Origin: Streptomyces canus
GTDB lineage: Bacteria > Actinomycetota > Actinomycetes > Streptomycetales > Streptomycetaceae
Length of the DNA: 64,000 nucleotides
Assembly: GCF_030815415.1 (NCBI RefSeq)
Contig: NZ_JAUSWW010000001.1
Span: 3,348,001-3,412,000, forward strand
Direction: 5' to 3'
The translations under genes were made by a program, and so were the position numbers. The notes under the pieces are model-generated. The model was not told the DNA's origin, searched no databases, and was given only the letters and a program-made list of their open reading frames with translations. Positions 41,949-50,337 of this stretch are shown here, piece after piece (positions within the stretch are counted from its first letter, which is position 1; every line of letters begins with the position of its first letter).

Positions 41949-43042
41949 AGCTTCGGCGCAATCTCTTCGATCCAGATACGCTCCCGCTGCTCCTGCGACA
42001 TGTGGCAGGCGGCCCAGTGCTGGCTGCCCACCTCCGACAGCTCGGGGCGGACCGTGCGGGTGACGTCGTCCTTCGGGATGTCCGCGTACGGGCAGCGCGG
42101 GTTGAAGGCGCAGCCGGACGGGATGTTGATCAGCGAGGGCGGGGAGCCCTTCACCGGGATCAGGCGCTCCTGCTGGTCACGGTCCAGGCGCGGCATCGAG
42201 CCGAGCAGACCCCAGGTGTAGGGGTGGCGGGGCTCGTAGAACACCTTCTCCGCCGGACCGCGCTCGACGCACCGGCCGCCGTACATCACCAGGATGTCGT
42301 CGGCGAGCTCGGCGACGACGCCCAGGTCGTGGGTGATGATGATGACCGCGGAGCCGAACTCCTTCTGCAGATCCCGGATCAGGTCGAGGATCTGCGCCTG
42401 GACGGTCACGTCCAGGGCGGTCGTCGGCTCGTCCGCGATGAGCAGTTCGGGGTTGTTGACCAGCGACATCGCGATCATCGCGCGCTGGCGCATACCGCCG
42501 GAGAACTCGTGCGGGTAGCTGTCCACCCGCTTGTCCGGCTGCGGGATGCCGACACGGTCGAGCATCTCCACGGCACGGCGCTTGGCGGTCTTCTTGTCGA
42601 CCTTGTGGTGGATGCGGTACGCCTCCACGATCTGCTGGCCGATCGTGTAGTACGGGTGCAGCGCGGACAGCGGGTCCTGGAAGATCATCGCCATGTCACG
42701 GCCGCGCAGCTTGCGCACGTGGTCGGGGTCGGCGGTGAGCAGCTCGGTGCCGTCCAGCCAGATCTCGCCGGAGATCTGCGCCTTGCGCTTGCCGTACTGG
42801 CCGGCGGTGTGCAGGCCCATGATGCCGAGCGAGGTCACCGACTTGCCGGAGCCGGACTCGCCCACGATGCCGAGGGTCTTGCCCTTCTCCAGCTGGAAGG
42901 TGAGCCCGTCGACGGACTTGACCAGACCGTCGTCGGTCGGGAAGTGCACCTTCAGGTCGCGCACTTCCAGGAACGCGGTCGGCGCGGGCGAAGCGGGGGT
43001 GGGCTCGCCCACGGCCGCTCCGCTCTTGCTGAGTTCGGTCAT
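41945..43042 (-). CDS. Peptide ABC transporter ATP-binding protein (DppD/OppD type)
   Basis: The 365-residue ATPase partner has Walker A GESGSGKS, signature SGGMRQR, Walker [13 protein letters not shown] and a C-terminal domain with [14 protein letters not shown]. The N-terminal 24 residues are a flexible Ala/Pro/Ser leader. ATG 43042 overlaps the dppB stop (ATGA). The frame upstream is open by chance. Together with DppF it energises import by the DppB/DppC channel. Confidence 0.95.
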   Translation of the reverse strand: MTELSKSGAAVGEPTPASPAPTAFLEVRDLKVHFPTDDGLVKSVDGLTFQLEKGKTLGIVGESGSGKSVTSLGIMGLHTAGQYGKRKAQISGEIWLDGTELLTADPDHVRKLRGRDMAMIFQDPLSALHPYYTIGQQIVEAYRIHHKVDKKTAKRRAVEMLDRVGIPQPDKRVDSYPHEFSGGMRQRAMIAMSLVNNPELLIADEPTTALDVTVQAQILDLIRDLQKEFGSAVIIITHDLGVVAELADDILVMYGGRCVERGPAEKVFYEPRHPYTWGLLGSMPRLDRDQQERLIPVKGSPPSLINIPSGCAFNPRCPYADIPKDDVTRTVRPELSEVGSQHWAACHMSQEQRERIWIEEIAPKL

Positions 43043-44037
43043 GCGAGCCTCACTCGGGGGTCGATCACGGCGTACAGGACGTCCACCACGAGGTTGGCGA
43101 TCAGCACGGCTACGGAGGTGATCAGGGTGACGCCCAGGATGATGGGCAGGTCCTGGTTCTTGATGCCGTTCAGCACCGCCTGGCCGAGGCCGGGGAGGCT
43201 GAACGTGGTCTCGGTCAGGATCGCGCCGCCGATGAGGGCGCCGAGGTCCATACCGAGCATGGTGAGGATGGGCGTCATCGTGGAGCGCATGGCGTGCTTG
43301 CCGATGACGACCTGTTCCTTGAGGCCCTTGGCGCGCGCGGTTCTGATGTAGTCCTCGCCGAGGATCTCCAGCATGGTGGCGCGGGTGATCCGGGCGTACA
43401 TCGCGGCGTAGAGGAAGGCCAGGGTGATCCAGGGCAGGATCATGCCGCCGAACCAGCCGGTGACGCTGTCCTCGAGGGGTACGTACTCGCCGTCGATCCA
43501 GCCCAAACCGTAGGAGAAGATCGCAAGGCTCAGCAGACCGGTGAAGTAGATCGGGAGCGAGACACCCGACAGGGCCACGACCATCGCACCGCGGTCCCAC
43601 AGGCTGCCCCGCTTGAGCGCGGAGAGCACACCCGCCGAGACGCCGAGGATCAGCCACAGCAGTGCGGCACCGAGCGCGAGCCCCAGGGTCACCGGGAAGC
43701 GGTCGGTCAGCACCGGCCAGACGGCCTGCTCGCTGCGGAAGGAGTAGCCGAAGCACGGCGCGGAGCAGTGAATGACGTCGCCGCCGCCCGCATAGGTGCG
43801 GCCCGCGAAGATGCCCTTGAAGAACTCCCAGACCTGAGCGTAGATCGGGTCGCCCAGTCCCAGCTTCTGCCGCACGCCCTCGACAGCGGCGGGGTCGGCC
43901 TGCTTGCCCACGAAGCTCAGGGCGACGTCGACACCCGCCCACTTGGGGACGAGGAAGAAGATGCCGAAGACCACCATGATGATGACCACGAGCATCACTG
44001 CGGCGGCAAACAGCCGCCTGATGAGGTAAGCGAGCAC
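43039..44037 (-). CDS. Peptide ABC transporter permease (DppB type)
   Basis: The 332-residue inner-membrane permease begins LAYLIRRLFAAAVMLVVIIM and has six membrane helices. The cytoplasmic EAA loop (YIRTARAKGLKEQVVIGKHAM), which docks the ATPases, is clear. A longer first periplasmic loop contains two Cys residues (HCSAPCFGYS). It starts with GTG 44037 and is separated from dppA by 142 nt that include a hairpin. Confidence 0.95.
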   Translation of the reverse strand: MLAYLIRRLFAAAVMLVVIIMVVFGIFFLVPKWAGVDVALSFVGKQADPAAVEGVRQKLGLGDPIYAQVWEFFKGIFAGRTYAGGGDVIHCSAPCFGYSFRSEQAVWPVLTDRFPVTLGLALGAALLWLILGVSAGVLSALKRGSLWDRGAMVVALSGVSLPIYFTGLLSLAIFSYGLGWIDGEYVPLEDSVTGWFGGMILPWITLAFLYAAMYARITRATMLEILGEDYIRTARAKGLKEQVVIGKHAMRSTMTPILTMLGMDLGALIGGAILTETTFSLPGLGQAVLNGIKNQDLPIILGVTLITSVAVLIANLVVDVLYAVIDPRVRLA

Positions 44038-44044
44038 AGCTCTC

Positions 44045-44066
44045 GGCCCGCCGCGGACCGCGGGCC
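44045..44066 (-). terminator. Hairpin between dppA and dppB
   Basis: GGCCCGC (44045-44051) and GCGGGCC (44060-44066) form a 7-bp stem just upstream of dppB. Hairpins after the binding-protein gene often stabilise its mRNA or partly terminate transcription so that more binding protein than permease is made. That role is inferred. Confidence 0.45.
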
Positions 44067-44179
44067 ACCTACGGTCTCCCCCACTGCCTTATGGGCGTGG
44101 GAGGGGCCCCCAGGTGACCCGCGATCACACGTCGCCGGCCTTCACCTGCCTTTCGTGCCGTTCGGCGGGTGTGCCGGGA

Positions 44180-45979
44180 TTACTTCGAGGACTTCAGACC
44201 GAGGTTGACGAAGTCGTACATGCCGCTGTAGTTGTCCGACGTGTAGACGTTGGCCAGGCGGTCACCGCGCCAGTTCACGAACTTCTCGAAGACGAACGGC
44301 AGGTAGTAGCCACCGTCCATCACCGCGTGGTTGATGTCCTTGGCGAGCTGCAGCTTCTCCGCGTCACCCTGCGTCTTGACGTAGGTGTCGAAGAGTCCGT
44401 TGATCTTCTTGTCGTCGATCATCGCGAAGTTGTTGTTACCGCTCTCGAGGATGTACTTGCCATCCCACAGCGGCAGACCGAAGCCCTGGACGGACGGGAA
44501 GTCCGCGCCCCAGCCCATGATGATGATGCCGAAGCCCTTCTTCTTCACGTTCGAGGGGCTGCCGATGATGCCGGAGGTCTGCGAGCCGTCGTACTGCTCG
44601 ATGTCGACGGAGATGCCGACCTTCTTCAGCGAGGCCTGGAGGGACTCGGCGGTGGCCACCTCGACCGGCTTGTTGTTACGCACCGCGATGGTGGTCTTGA
44701 AGCCGTTCGGCTGACCGCAGGCCTTCAGCTCTTCCTTGGCCTTGGCGACGTTGCCGTTCTTGTTGGCACCGGCGAGCTCGTACGGGTCGTAGGACTGGCC
44801 CTCGGAACCCGGGACGGTCGGCGGGAGCATGTTGGTGCCGATGTCACCACCGGCGACCGGGCCACCGCGCGCGGTCTGCAGCGAGACGTGGTCGGCACCG
44901 TAGATCACGGCCTTGCGGCAGTGCTCGTTGTCGAACGGCTTCACCGTCTGCGGGAAGACCGCGTAGCGGATGTAGCCGGAGACCGGGTTGTCCAGGTTGG
45001 CCTTGTGCTCCTGGAGGGCGGTGGTGCGGCCCTGCGGGGACAGACCGGTCTGGTTGATGTCCAGGTCGTAGTCACCGGCGAGCAGACGGGAGTCCAGCTC
45101 GTTGGCGTTCGAGAAGAACTTGACCGAGATCTTGTCCGGGTACGCCTTGCGGATCGGGTCCGAGGCCTGGTCCCACTTGTCGTTGCGGACCAGGACCAGG
45201 TCCTTGCCCGGGCTGTACGACTGGAACTTGTACGGGCCGGAGGAGAACGGCTTCAGGCCGTACTTGGACTTGGTGTCCTTGTCCTGGCGGACCGGGGAGG
45301 CCGAGACCAGGGCGAGGATCTCCTGGAAGTCGGCGTTGGCCTCGGGCAGCTTGAAGACGATGGTCTTGTCGTCCGGCGTCTCTATCGCCTTCAGACCGAG
45401 CTTGTCCGCGGAGGTGTCCTTGTACGGGCCCTTGTACTCGCCCTTGGGGTCGAGGACGTCCTTCAGGTACACCGGACCGCCGGACAGCACGTCCTGCGCC
45501 CAGACGCGCTCGATGCCGTACTTGACGTCCTTGGACGTGATCGGCTTGCCGTCCTCCCACGTGATGCCGTCACGCAGGGTGTACGTGTAGGTCTTGCCGT
45601 CGTCGGAGACCTTGGCCAGACCGGTGGCGAGGTCCGGCGTGAGCTCGGTGCCCTTCTCGCCCGGCGCTGCGGCACCCGTCACGAGCTGACGGCTGTAGTA
45701 GCGCGCGAAGTTCCACATGAAGCCGTAGTAGCCACGCGTGGTGTCCCACGAGTCGGCGTCCTGGGCACCGGCGAACTTCAGCTCGCCGCCCTTCTTGGCC
45801 AGCGAGGCCTGGGCGACCTTGTTGTTCGCGGCGTTGAAGCCGGCCGCGCCCTTGGAGCTGTTGTTGCCGTCGCCGTCATCACCGCCGCCGCCGCACGCCG
45901 CCGTGGTCAGCAGCGCGGCGACCGCGGCGACAGCGGCAAACGCCTGCTTCCGCCGCCCTGAGGTGCGTTGGGTAGTCAC
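44180..45979 (-). CDS. Peptide-binding lipoprotein of the ABC importer (DppA type)
   Basis: This 599-residue solute-binding protein of SBP family 5 captures peptides outside the cell. The signal peptide ends in lipobox TTAAC (Cys29), followed by a Gly/Asp linker. Family landmarks include DSWDTTRGYYGFMWNF, ELTPDLATGL, YTYTLRDGITWEDGKPITSKD and a C-terminal YDFVNLGL. GTG 45979 has GGAGGATC upstream. It is the second gene of the operon C-A-B-D-F, and the hairpin after it may raise its relative level. Confidence 0.95.
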   Translation of the reverse strand: MTTQRTSGRRKQAFAAVAAVAALLTTAACGGGGDDGDGNNSSKGAAGFNAANNKVAQASLAKKGGELKFAGAQDADSWDTTRGYYGFMWNFARYYSRQLVTGAAAPGEKGTELTPDLATGLAKVSDDGKTYTYTLRDGITWEDGKPITSKDVKYGIERVWAQDVLSGGPVYLKDVLDPKGEYKGPYKDTSADKLGLKAIETPDDKTIVFKLPEANADFQEILALVSASPVRQDKDTKSKYGLKPFSSGPYKFQSYSPGKDLVLVRNDKWDQASDPIRKAYPDKISVKFFSNANELDSRLLAGDYDLDINQTGLSPQGRTTALQEHKANLDNPVSGYIRYAVFPQTVKPFDNEHCRKAVIYGADHVSLQTARGGPVAGGDIGTNMLPPTVPGSEGQSYDPYELAGANKNGNVAKAKEELKACGQPNGFKTTIAVRNNKPVEVATAESLQASLKKVGISVDIEQYDGSQTSGIIGSPSNVKKKGFGIIIMGWGADFPSVQGFGLPLWDGKYILESGNNNFAMIDDKKINGLFDTYVKTQGDAEKLQLAKDINHAVMDGGYYLPFVFEKFVNWRGDRLANVYTSDNYSGMYDFVNLGLKSSK

Positions 45980-46050
45980 GATCTCGGATCCTCCGGATTT
46001 GATGAGAGAGACCCCGTGTTGGTGCCACGGGACGCTTTGTGTACGGCAGT

Positions 46051-47061
46051 TCAGCGGGAACCCTTCGGGTCCAGCGCGTCCCGCACGCCGTCGCCGAAGA
46101 GGTTGAAGGCCAGAACGGTGATGAAGATCGCTACACCCGGGACCACCATGTACGTGGGGTCCGACTTGTAGTAGTCGATCGCGTTCGAGAGCATCTGCCC
46201 CCAGGAGGCCGTGGGCGGCTTGACGCCCACGCCCAGGAAGCTGAGCGCCGCCTCGGTGAGGATGTTGGTGGGGATCATCATCGTCGTGTAGACGATGATC
46301 GGCGCGACCAGGTTGGGCAGCAGTTCCTTGAACAGGATGTAGAACCGCCCGGCGCCGAGCGAACGGGCCGCCTCGACGTATTCGCGCTCGCGCAGCGAGA
46401 GCGTCTGGCCGCGCACCACGCGTCCGATGTAGGGCCAGCCGAAGAAGCCGATGACCAGGATCATCACGAACAGGCGCACGTCGGTGCCGGTCAGTCCCAG
46501 CATCTCGTTCGGCATGACGGAGACCAGCGCGATGATGAAGAGCAGCTGCGGGAAGGCCAGCAGCCCGTCCATGACCCGGCTGATGGCCGAGTCGACCCAG
46601 CCTCCGAAGAACCCGGCCAGGATGCCCAGGATCGTGCCGATGACGACGGCGACGATCGCGGACAGGAAGCCGACGAGCAGGGAGATACGGGCGCCGTAGA
46701 GGACCCGGGCGAAGATGTCCCGGCCGTTGACCGGCTCGACGCCCAGCCAGTGGTCGCCGCTGACGCCGCCGAAGGACCCCTTGGGGGTGCCGAACAGCGG
46801 GTCGATCAGGTCTTTGTCGTTGTACGTGTTCGGGTCCTGCCCGTACAGGTTGGTGATCACCGGCGCGAGCAGTGCGACGACGATGAGGAAGAGCACGACA
46901 ATGCCGCCCGCGAGCGCCAGTTTGTCCCGCTTCAGGCGCTCCCAGGCGATCCGTCCCAGGGAACGCCCCTGTACGGCCTTGGCGTCGGCGCTGATAACCG
47001 CCGCTTCTTCGGCCGCGCTCGGGGCCGCTTCCGCGGTCGGCTCGTGCAATGGTGCCGTCAT
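46051..47061 (-). CDS. Peptide ABC transporter permease (DppC type)
   Basis: The 336-residue permease has an Ala/Glu-rich 40-residue cytoplasmic tail, the N-terminal OppC domain (RLKRDKLALAGGIVVLFLIV) and five further helices. The loop GDHWLGVEPVNGRDIFARVLYG and the EAA motif YVEAARSLGAGRFYILFKEL are typical of the family. It heads the operon, 71 nt before dppA. The promoter should lie in 47062-47374. Confidence 0.95.
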   Translation of the reverse strand: MTAPLHEPTAEAAPSAAEEAAVISADAKAVQGRSLGRIAWERLKRDKLALAGGIVVLFLIVVALLAPVITNLYGQDPNTYNDKDLIDPLFGTPKGSFGGVSGDHWLGVEPVNGRDIFARVLYGARISLLVGFLSAIVAVVIGTILGILAGFFGGWVDSAISRVMDGLLAFPQLLFIIALVSVMPNEMLGLTGTDVRLFVMILVIGFFGWPYIGRVVRGQTLSLREREYVEAARSLGAGRFYILFKELLPNLVAPIIVYTTMMIPTNILTEAALSFLGVGVKPPTASWGQMLSNAIDYYKSDPTYMVVPGVAIFITVLAFNLFGDGVRDALDPKGSR

Positions 47062-47374
47062 CTGGCAGGGGCCCCTCTCAACCGGCGGTAGCCGGCCTTC
47101 ACTTGCCGCTGTGGCGGCGTGATCAGTCCGTCGTACACAGGGGCGAACCCACCCCTGCTGCGGGAGTCTTCAACGCTTTGGCGATCTGTTGCCAGACTTG
47201 GCGATGAAAGGATGCATAAACGTGATGCGGCTAGGAGGGTTCCGTTATCCGGACGCCGGGTAACGGCGGCCGGACGGGGACCAGTTGGGACAATGAGGGC
47301 CTCATAGGGGCTATCTGCCCTCATCTACGCGCGCAGATACACTCCCGTAACAGTAGAGCCTGTGACCGTCTGGA
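47062..47374 (-). promoter_or_regulatory. Promoter region of the dpp operon with paired repeats
   Basis: This 313-nt gap contains no ORF with coding character. It has two identical TTGGCGAT boxes at 47178-47185 and 47198-47205, exactly 20 bp apart, that is, two helical turns. It also has CCGTTA (47242-47247) facing TAACGG (47261-47266), and a run of lower G+C around 47205-47225. The TTGGCGAT pair is a reasonable operator candidate. The inverted repeat could be an operator or the end of the SseB-like transcript. Confidence 0.5.
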
Positions 47375-48175
47375 TCAGTAGCCGCCGGGCGCCGGAGGGT
47401 AGCCGTACCCCGCCGCCGGGGCCTGGGCCGGAGCCGCCGCGTGCGCCTCGCGGTCGTAGAAGGGGCGGGCGCTCGCGCGCATCCACATCGCGACCGGGTC
47501 GTACTCGTCGGACATGGCGACGGTCGACACCGGCAGCCCGTCCGGGACCGCGCCGATGGACTGCTGCATCATCGCCCGCACCGAGTCCACGGCGGGCGGA
47601 CTGGTGTCGTACACATCCAGCCCGATGGCGAGGTACGGCGCCCCGAGCGCGGGCTGCACCCAGGCGCGGCGCAGCGAGCGGACGGCCGGGGTGCGGTGGG
47701 CGTTCTGCGCGATCAGGCCGTAGAACTGGGGAATCTCGATCCCGGGCTCCGACAGCCGCAGCGGGCCGGCGGGCTGGCGCTCCAGACCGGTGGCGATCCG
47801 GCGCAGGTCGAGCCAGGGGATGCCGACGCCGCCGCCGGGGGCGTGCGGGTTGAGCCAGAGGCCGAAGTGGTCGGGGTAGAGGGTGCGGGCGACGTCGACC
47901 CCGTCGACGACCTCGTAGGAGCGGTTCCACCCGCTGGCGCTCAGTTCCTGGGCGGAGGTGACGCACGGGGCGTATCCGTACCCGCCCACCTCCATGTTTC
48001 CGTACTGGGCGTCCGGCGAGCCCGACTGGCCGTGCCAGAGGAGCATCCAGATCTGGCCGGAGGAGGGGGTGGCGAGGGCGCGGAGGAGTGCCTCGTAGGC
48101 GTCGTATCGCCCCGGCGTCACCTGGCGCAGCATGTGCTCGACCTGGCCGGTCGCGGCGGTGCCGCTCGCGCTCAC
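47375..48175 (-). CDS. SseB-like protein, first copy
   Basis: The 266-residue cytoplasmic protein starts SASGTAATGQVEHMLRQVTP. It has the SseB C-terminal-type domain (VRSLRRAWVQPALGAPYLAI, DSVRAMMQQSIGAVPDGLPV, PVAMWMRASARPFYDREA) and an Ala/Pro/Gly-rich tail. SseB was named for enhanced serine sensitivity in E. coli; its biochemical role is unknown. A second SseB-like gene lies 173 nt upstream on the same strand, with a dispersed repeat between. The GTG start has only a weak ribosome site. Confidence 0.85.
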   Translation of the reverse strand: MSASGTAATGQVEHMLRQVTPGRYDAYEALLRALATPSSGQIWMLLWHGQSGSPDAQYGNMEVGGYGYAPCVTSAQELSASGWNRSYEVVDGVDVARTLYPDHFGLWLNPHAPGGGVGIPWLDLRRIATGLERQPAGPLRLSEPGIEIPQFYGLIAQNAHRTPAVRSLRRAWVQPALGAPYLAIGLDVYDTSPPAVDSVRAMMQQSIGAVPDGLPVSTVAMSDEYDPVAMWMRASARPFYDREAHAAAPAQAPAAGYGYPPAPGGY

Positions 48176-48242
48176 CTTCTACCGCCCCTTCGGGAAAGTT
48201 GGGTGTGTCTGCCGACAGCTTAAGCGGTGAGAGCTCGGGGCT

Positions 48243-48335
48243 TGCGGTGGTCTGTCGGCTGCGAGTGTGTGGGGGTTGATCGCGCCCACGCGGCGGAGCC
48301 GCAAATCGACACAGCCCCGCGCCCCTGGGTCGGTG
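48243..48335. repeat. Dispersed Streptomyces intergenic repeat
   Basis: The stretch with TCGCGCCCACGCGGCGGAGC and ACACAGCCCCGCGCCCCTGG matches a family of intergenic sequences that I recall in many copies in Streptomyces genomes. The core AGGGGCGCGGGG (minus strand here) recurs at 63711-63722 in the opposite orientation. It separates the two SseB-like genes. Confidence 0.6.
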
Positions 48336-48348
48336 CCCCTGGCGGCGT

Positions 48349-49119
48349 TTACAAGTCCCCTTGGTAGAACGGGCGTACTTTTTCTCGCATCCAGTGGCCC
48401 ACCGGATCATCCGCTACGTCCAACAGGACCAGGTTCACCGGCCACTGCACCGGGGTCCGGGTCAGGGCGCGGCCCAGGGCGTCCATGGGGAGGGTACGCA
48501 GGTCGCCCTCCCATTGGGAGAGTTCGACTCCCACGAACATCACGGGGTCGGCCGTCTCGATCGAGGCCAGGCAGCGGCGGGCCGTGCGGACCACGCCGGT
48601 CGCGGCGAACTCGGCGGAGGCGGTGGCGAGGAAGTCGACCGGGTCCTCCTGCCAGTCGGGCTCGTAGAGCTTGACGCGGCCGCCGGTGTTGGGGCCGTCC
48701 AGCGGGGTGCGGCCGACGCGGCAGAGCTCGGCGACGGCGGGCGGCGGGAGCGGGACGCCGACCACACCGTCCGGGTTCACGGCGATCCCGATGTGCGGGG
48801 GCAGACCGCGCGCGAACTCGACCGCGGGCGCGATGGTGTACGCCATGTGTCCGCCCGCGACGTGCCGGAACTGCTCCTCGGAGCTGAAGACCGGGACGTA
48901 CGCCTGGCCCTCGATCTCCATGCTGGGCAGGTCGAGTGGACCGCTGTGCGGGCCGCCGCCGTTCGGCAGCGGGACCCAGACGAAGCTGCGGCCCAGGACC
49001 TCGATGATCCGGCCGCCGGCCGCCGGCATGCCGAGGGAGGCCGAGAGCACCTCCTCCAGCTCGTTGCCGGGCCATCCGCCGCCGTGCGGATGGGGGTGTG
49101 CCTGTGCCGGGAATGCCAT
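48349..49119 (-). CDS. SseB-like protein, second copy
   Basis: The 256-residue protein begins MAFPAQAHPHPHGGGWPGNE and carries both SseB regions: the N-terminal LEEVLSASLGMPAAGGRIIE to EGQAYVPVFSSEEQFRHV, and the C-terminal SIETADPVMFVGVELSQWEG to HWMREKVRPFYQGDL. It shares the WMR(E/A)xxRPFY ending with the first copy, so the two are probably ancient paralogues. It lies 81 nt downstream of a P-loop kinase gene. Function is unknown; proximity to glycine and serine catabolic genes is suggestive only. Confidence 0.9.
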   Translation of the reverse strand: MAFPAQAHPHPHGGGWPGNELEEVLSASLGMPAAGGRIIEVLGRSFVWVPLPNGGGPHSGPLDLPSMEIEGQAYVPVFSSEEQFRHVAGGHMAYTIAPAVEFARGLPPHIGIAVNPDGVVGVPLPPPAVAELCRVGRTPLDGPNTGGRVKLYEPDWQEDPVDFLATASAEFAATGVVRTARRCLASIETADPVMFVGVELSQWEGDLRTLPMDALGRALTRTPVQWPVNLVLLDVADDPVGHWMREKVRPFYQGDL

Positions 49120-49199
49120 CTGTCCGTCCGCCTGCCGAGTGCTGCCGCTTGTGGCCTGTCTGTGGCTGAAAAGGCTAGCGGGTGTGGAGGCGGCTGAGG

Positions 49200-49862
49200 T
49201 CAGCCCGTGAAACCGATCCGGCGCAGGGTGTCCGCCGCGTCCCGGTCGAGGAGCACCGCCGAGCCGACGCCCTGCGGCAGGTCGCCCTTGGCCACGGAGC
49301 GGATCAGCCGGTCGGCCGCCGTGCGGTGCCGCAGGAAGGCGTACTTCGAGACGCCGCGGCCGCGCTCGCGCTGGCCGGCCAGGGCGGTGTCCGGGGTGAC
49401 GTCGAGCAGCAGCAGATGCAGGGTGCCACCACGGCGGCGGGCCTCGCGGGCCAGCCAGCCGCGCACCCAGGACTGGGTGCCGCAGTCGTGCACGACGACA
49501 CCCTTGCCGGAGCGCAGGGCGCGGAACAGACCGAGGTAGTGGGCGGCGCGGACGAGGGGGCGGTAGATCGCGTACGGCAGGAAGCGCGGCGCCCGGTCGT
49601 CCCAGCGGTCGCGGGTGTCCTGGGAGTCGATGCGGACGCCCTTGACCGCCCGCCGCATCAGGGTGGACTTGCCGCTGCCGGGCAGGCCGGTGATCACGAC
49701 CAGGTCGTCCGGGGCGAAGAGCAGGGCGTGCGGGCTGTGGCCGGCGCGGTCGCGCAGGTCGCGGACGACCGGTTGCGCCGCGCACGTCTCCCGGGCCGGA
49801 GCGGCCGGCTGTGCGGGCAGCGCGACGGCCGACGTGGTGGCGTACGCAGTGGGCCTGTTCAC
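49200..49862 (-). CDS. P-loop (AAA/zeta-like) kinase
   Basis: The 220-residue protein has Walker A GLPGSGKST at residues 59-67, then VRIDSQDTRDRWDD and a C-terminal Arg-rich lid ERGRGVSKYAFLRHRTAADR. It resembles small-molecule or polynucleotide kinase-type ATPases; the substrate is unknown. GTG 49862 has AGGGGAGGA upstream; the frame is open further, but the start fits the ribosome site. It is divergent from the glycine riboswitch and gcvT, and may be cotranscribed with the SseB-like genes. Confidence 0.88.
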   Translation of the reverse strand: MNRPTAYATTSAVALPAQPAAPARETCAAQPVVRDLRDRAGHSPHALLFAPDDLVVITGLPGSGKSTLMRRAVKGVRIDSQDTRDRWDDRAPRFLPYAIYRPLVRAAHYLGLFRALRSGKGVVVHDCGTQSWVRGWLAREARRRGGTLHLLLLDVTPDTALAGQRERGRGVSKYAFLRHRTAADRLIRSVAKGDLPQGVGSAVLLDRDAADTLRRIGFTG

Positions 49863-50088
49863 CGTGATCGTCCTCCCCTGGGGCGGGTCACGAGTTCCCT
49901 TCCCCGTCGAGTGTAAAGAGAAGGTAATCCGCGGCGCCTCTTGTTTCCGTCCGTTTCTCGCAACAGGCCTGCTACAGCGTGCGGCGAGTGACGGTTGGGT
50001 CTGTGCGACCCCTGTGGGAGCCACCCCTGCCCCGCCGGACGGATGCGTGCAATGATGTCCGCGCCAACTGCATACCGGCCGTTTGAAT

Positions 50089-50316
50089 CCGCGCGGGAGA
50101 GTTCCGGGCCGTACGTCCTCGTACGAGTGCCCGGGCGCCGAAGGAGCAAGTCCCTCCCTTGAATCTCTCAGGCCCCGTTACCGCGCGGGCGAGGCACATC
50201 TGAAAAGCGAGCCGCCCTCCGGCGACTCCACCCAAGGTGCAAGTCATGTCCCCTGCGGTCATGGCGAACCTCTCAGGTTCCGATGACAGATGGGGAGGAA
50301 CGACCTCGCCTGTCAT
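50089..50316 (+). ncRNA. Tandem glycine riboswitch controlling gcvT
   Basis: Two glycine aptamers precede gcvT. Aptamer I (about 50089-50190) has GGGAGAGTTCC, the core GCCGAAGGAGCAAG and ATCTCTCAGGC. Aptamer II (50197-50292) has P1 arms CATCTG and CAGATG, AAGGTGCAAG and CCTCTCAGGTTCC. These are the conserved gcvT-type core elements. Glycine binding in such riboswitches turns on the cleavage system. A hairpin ATGACAG (50283-50289) with CTGTCAT (50310-50316) would compete with P1 of aptamer II and is the likely switching part. The region 49863-50088 before it must hold the promoter. Confidence 0.93.
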
Positions 50317-50337
50317 GCCTTGGGAGACAACCGTCCG

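Noticed and set aside
41945..44068. 707-residue reading of dppD extended over dppB
   Set aside because: dppB is a clear permease in another frame; dppD begins at ATG 43042 in an ATGA overlap.
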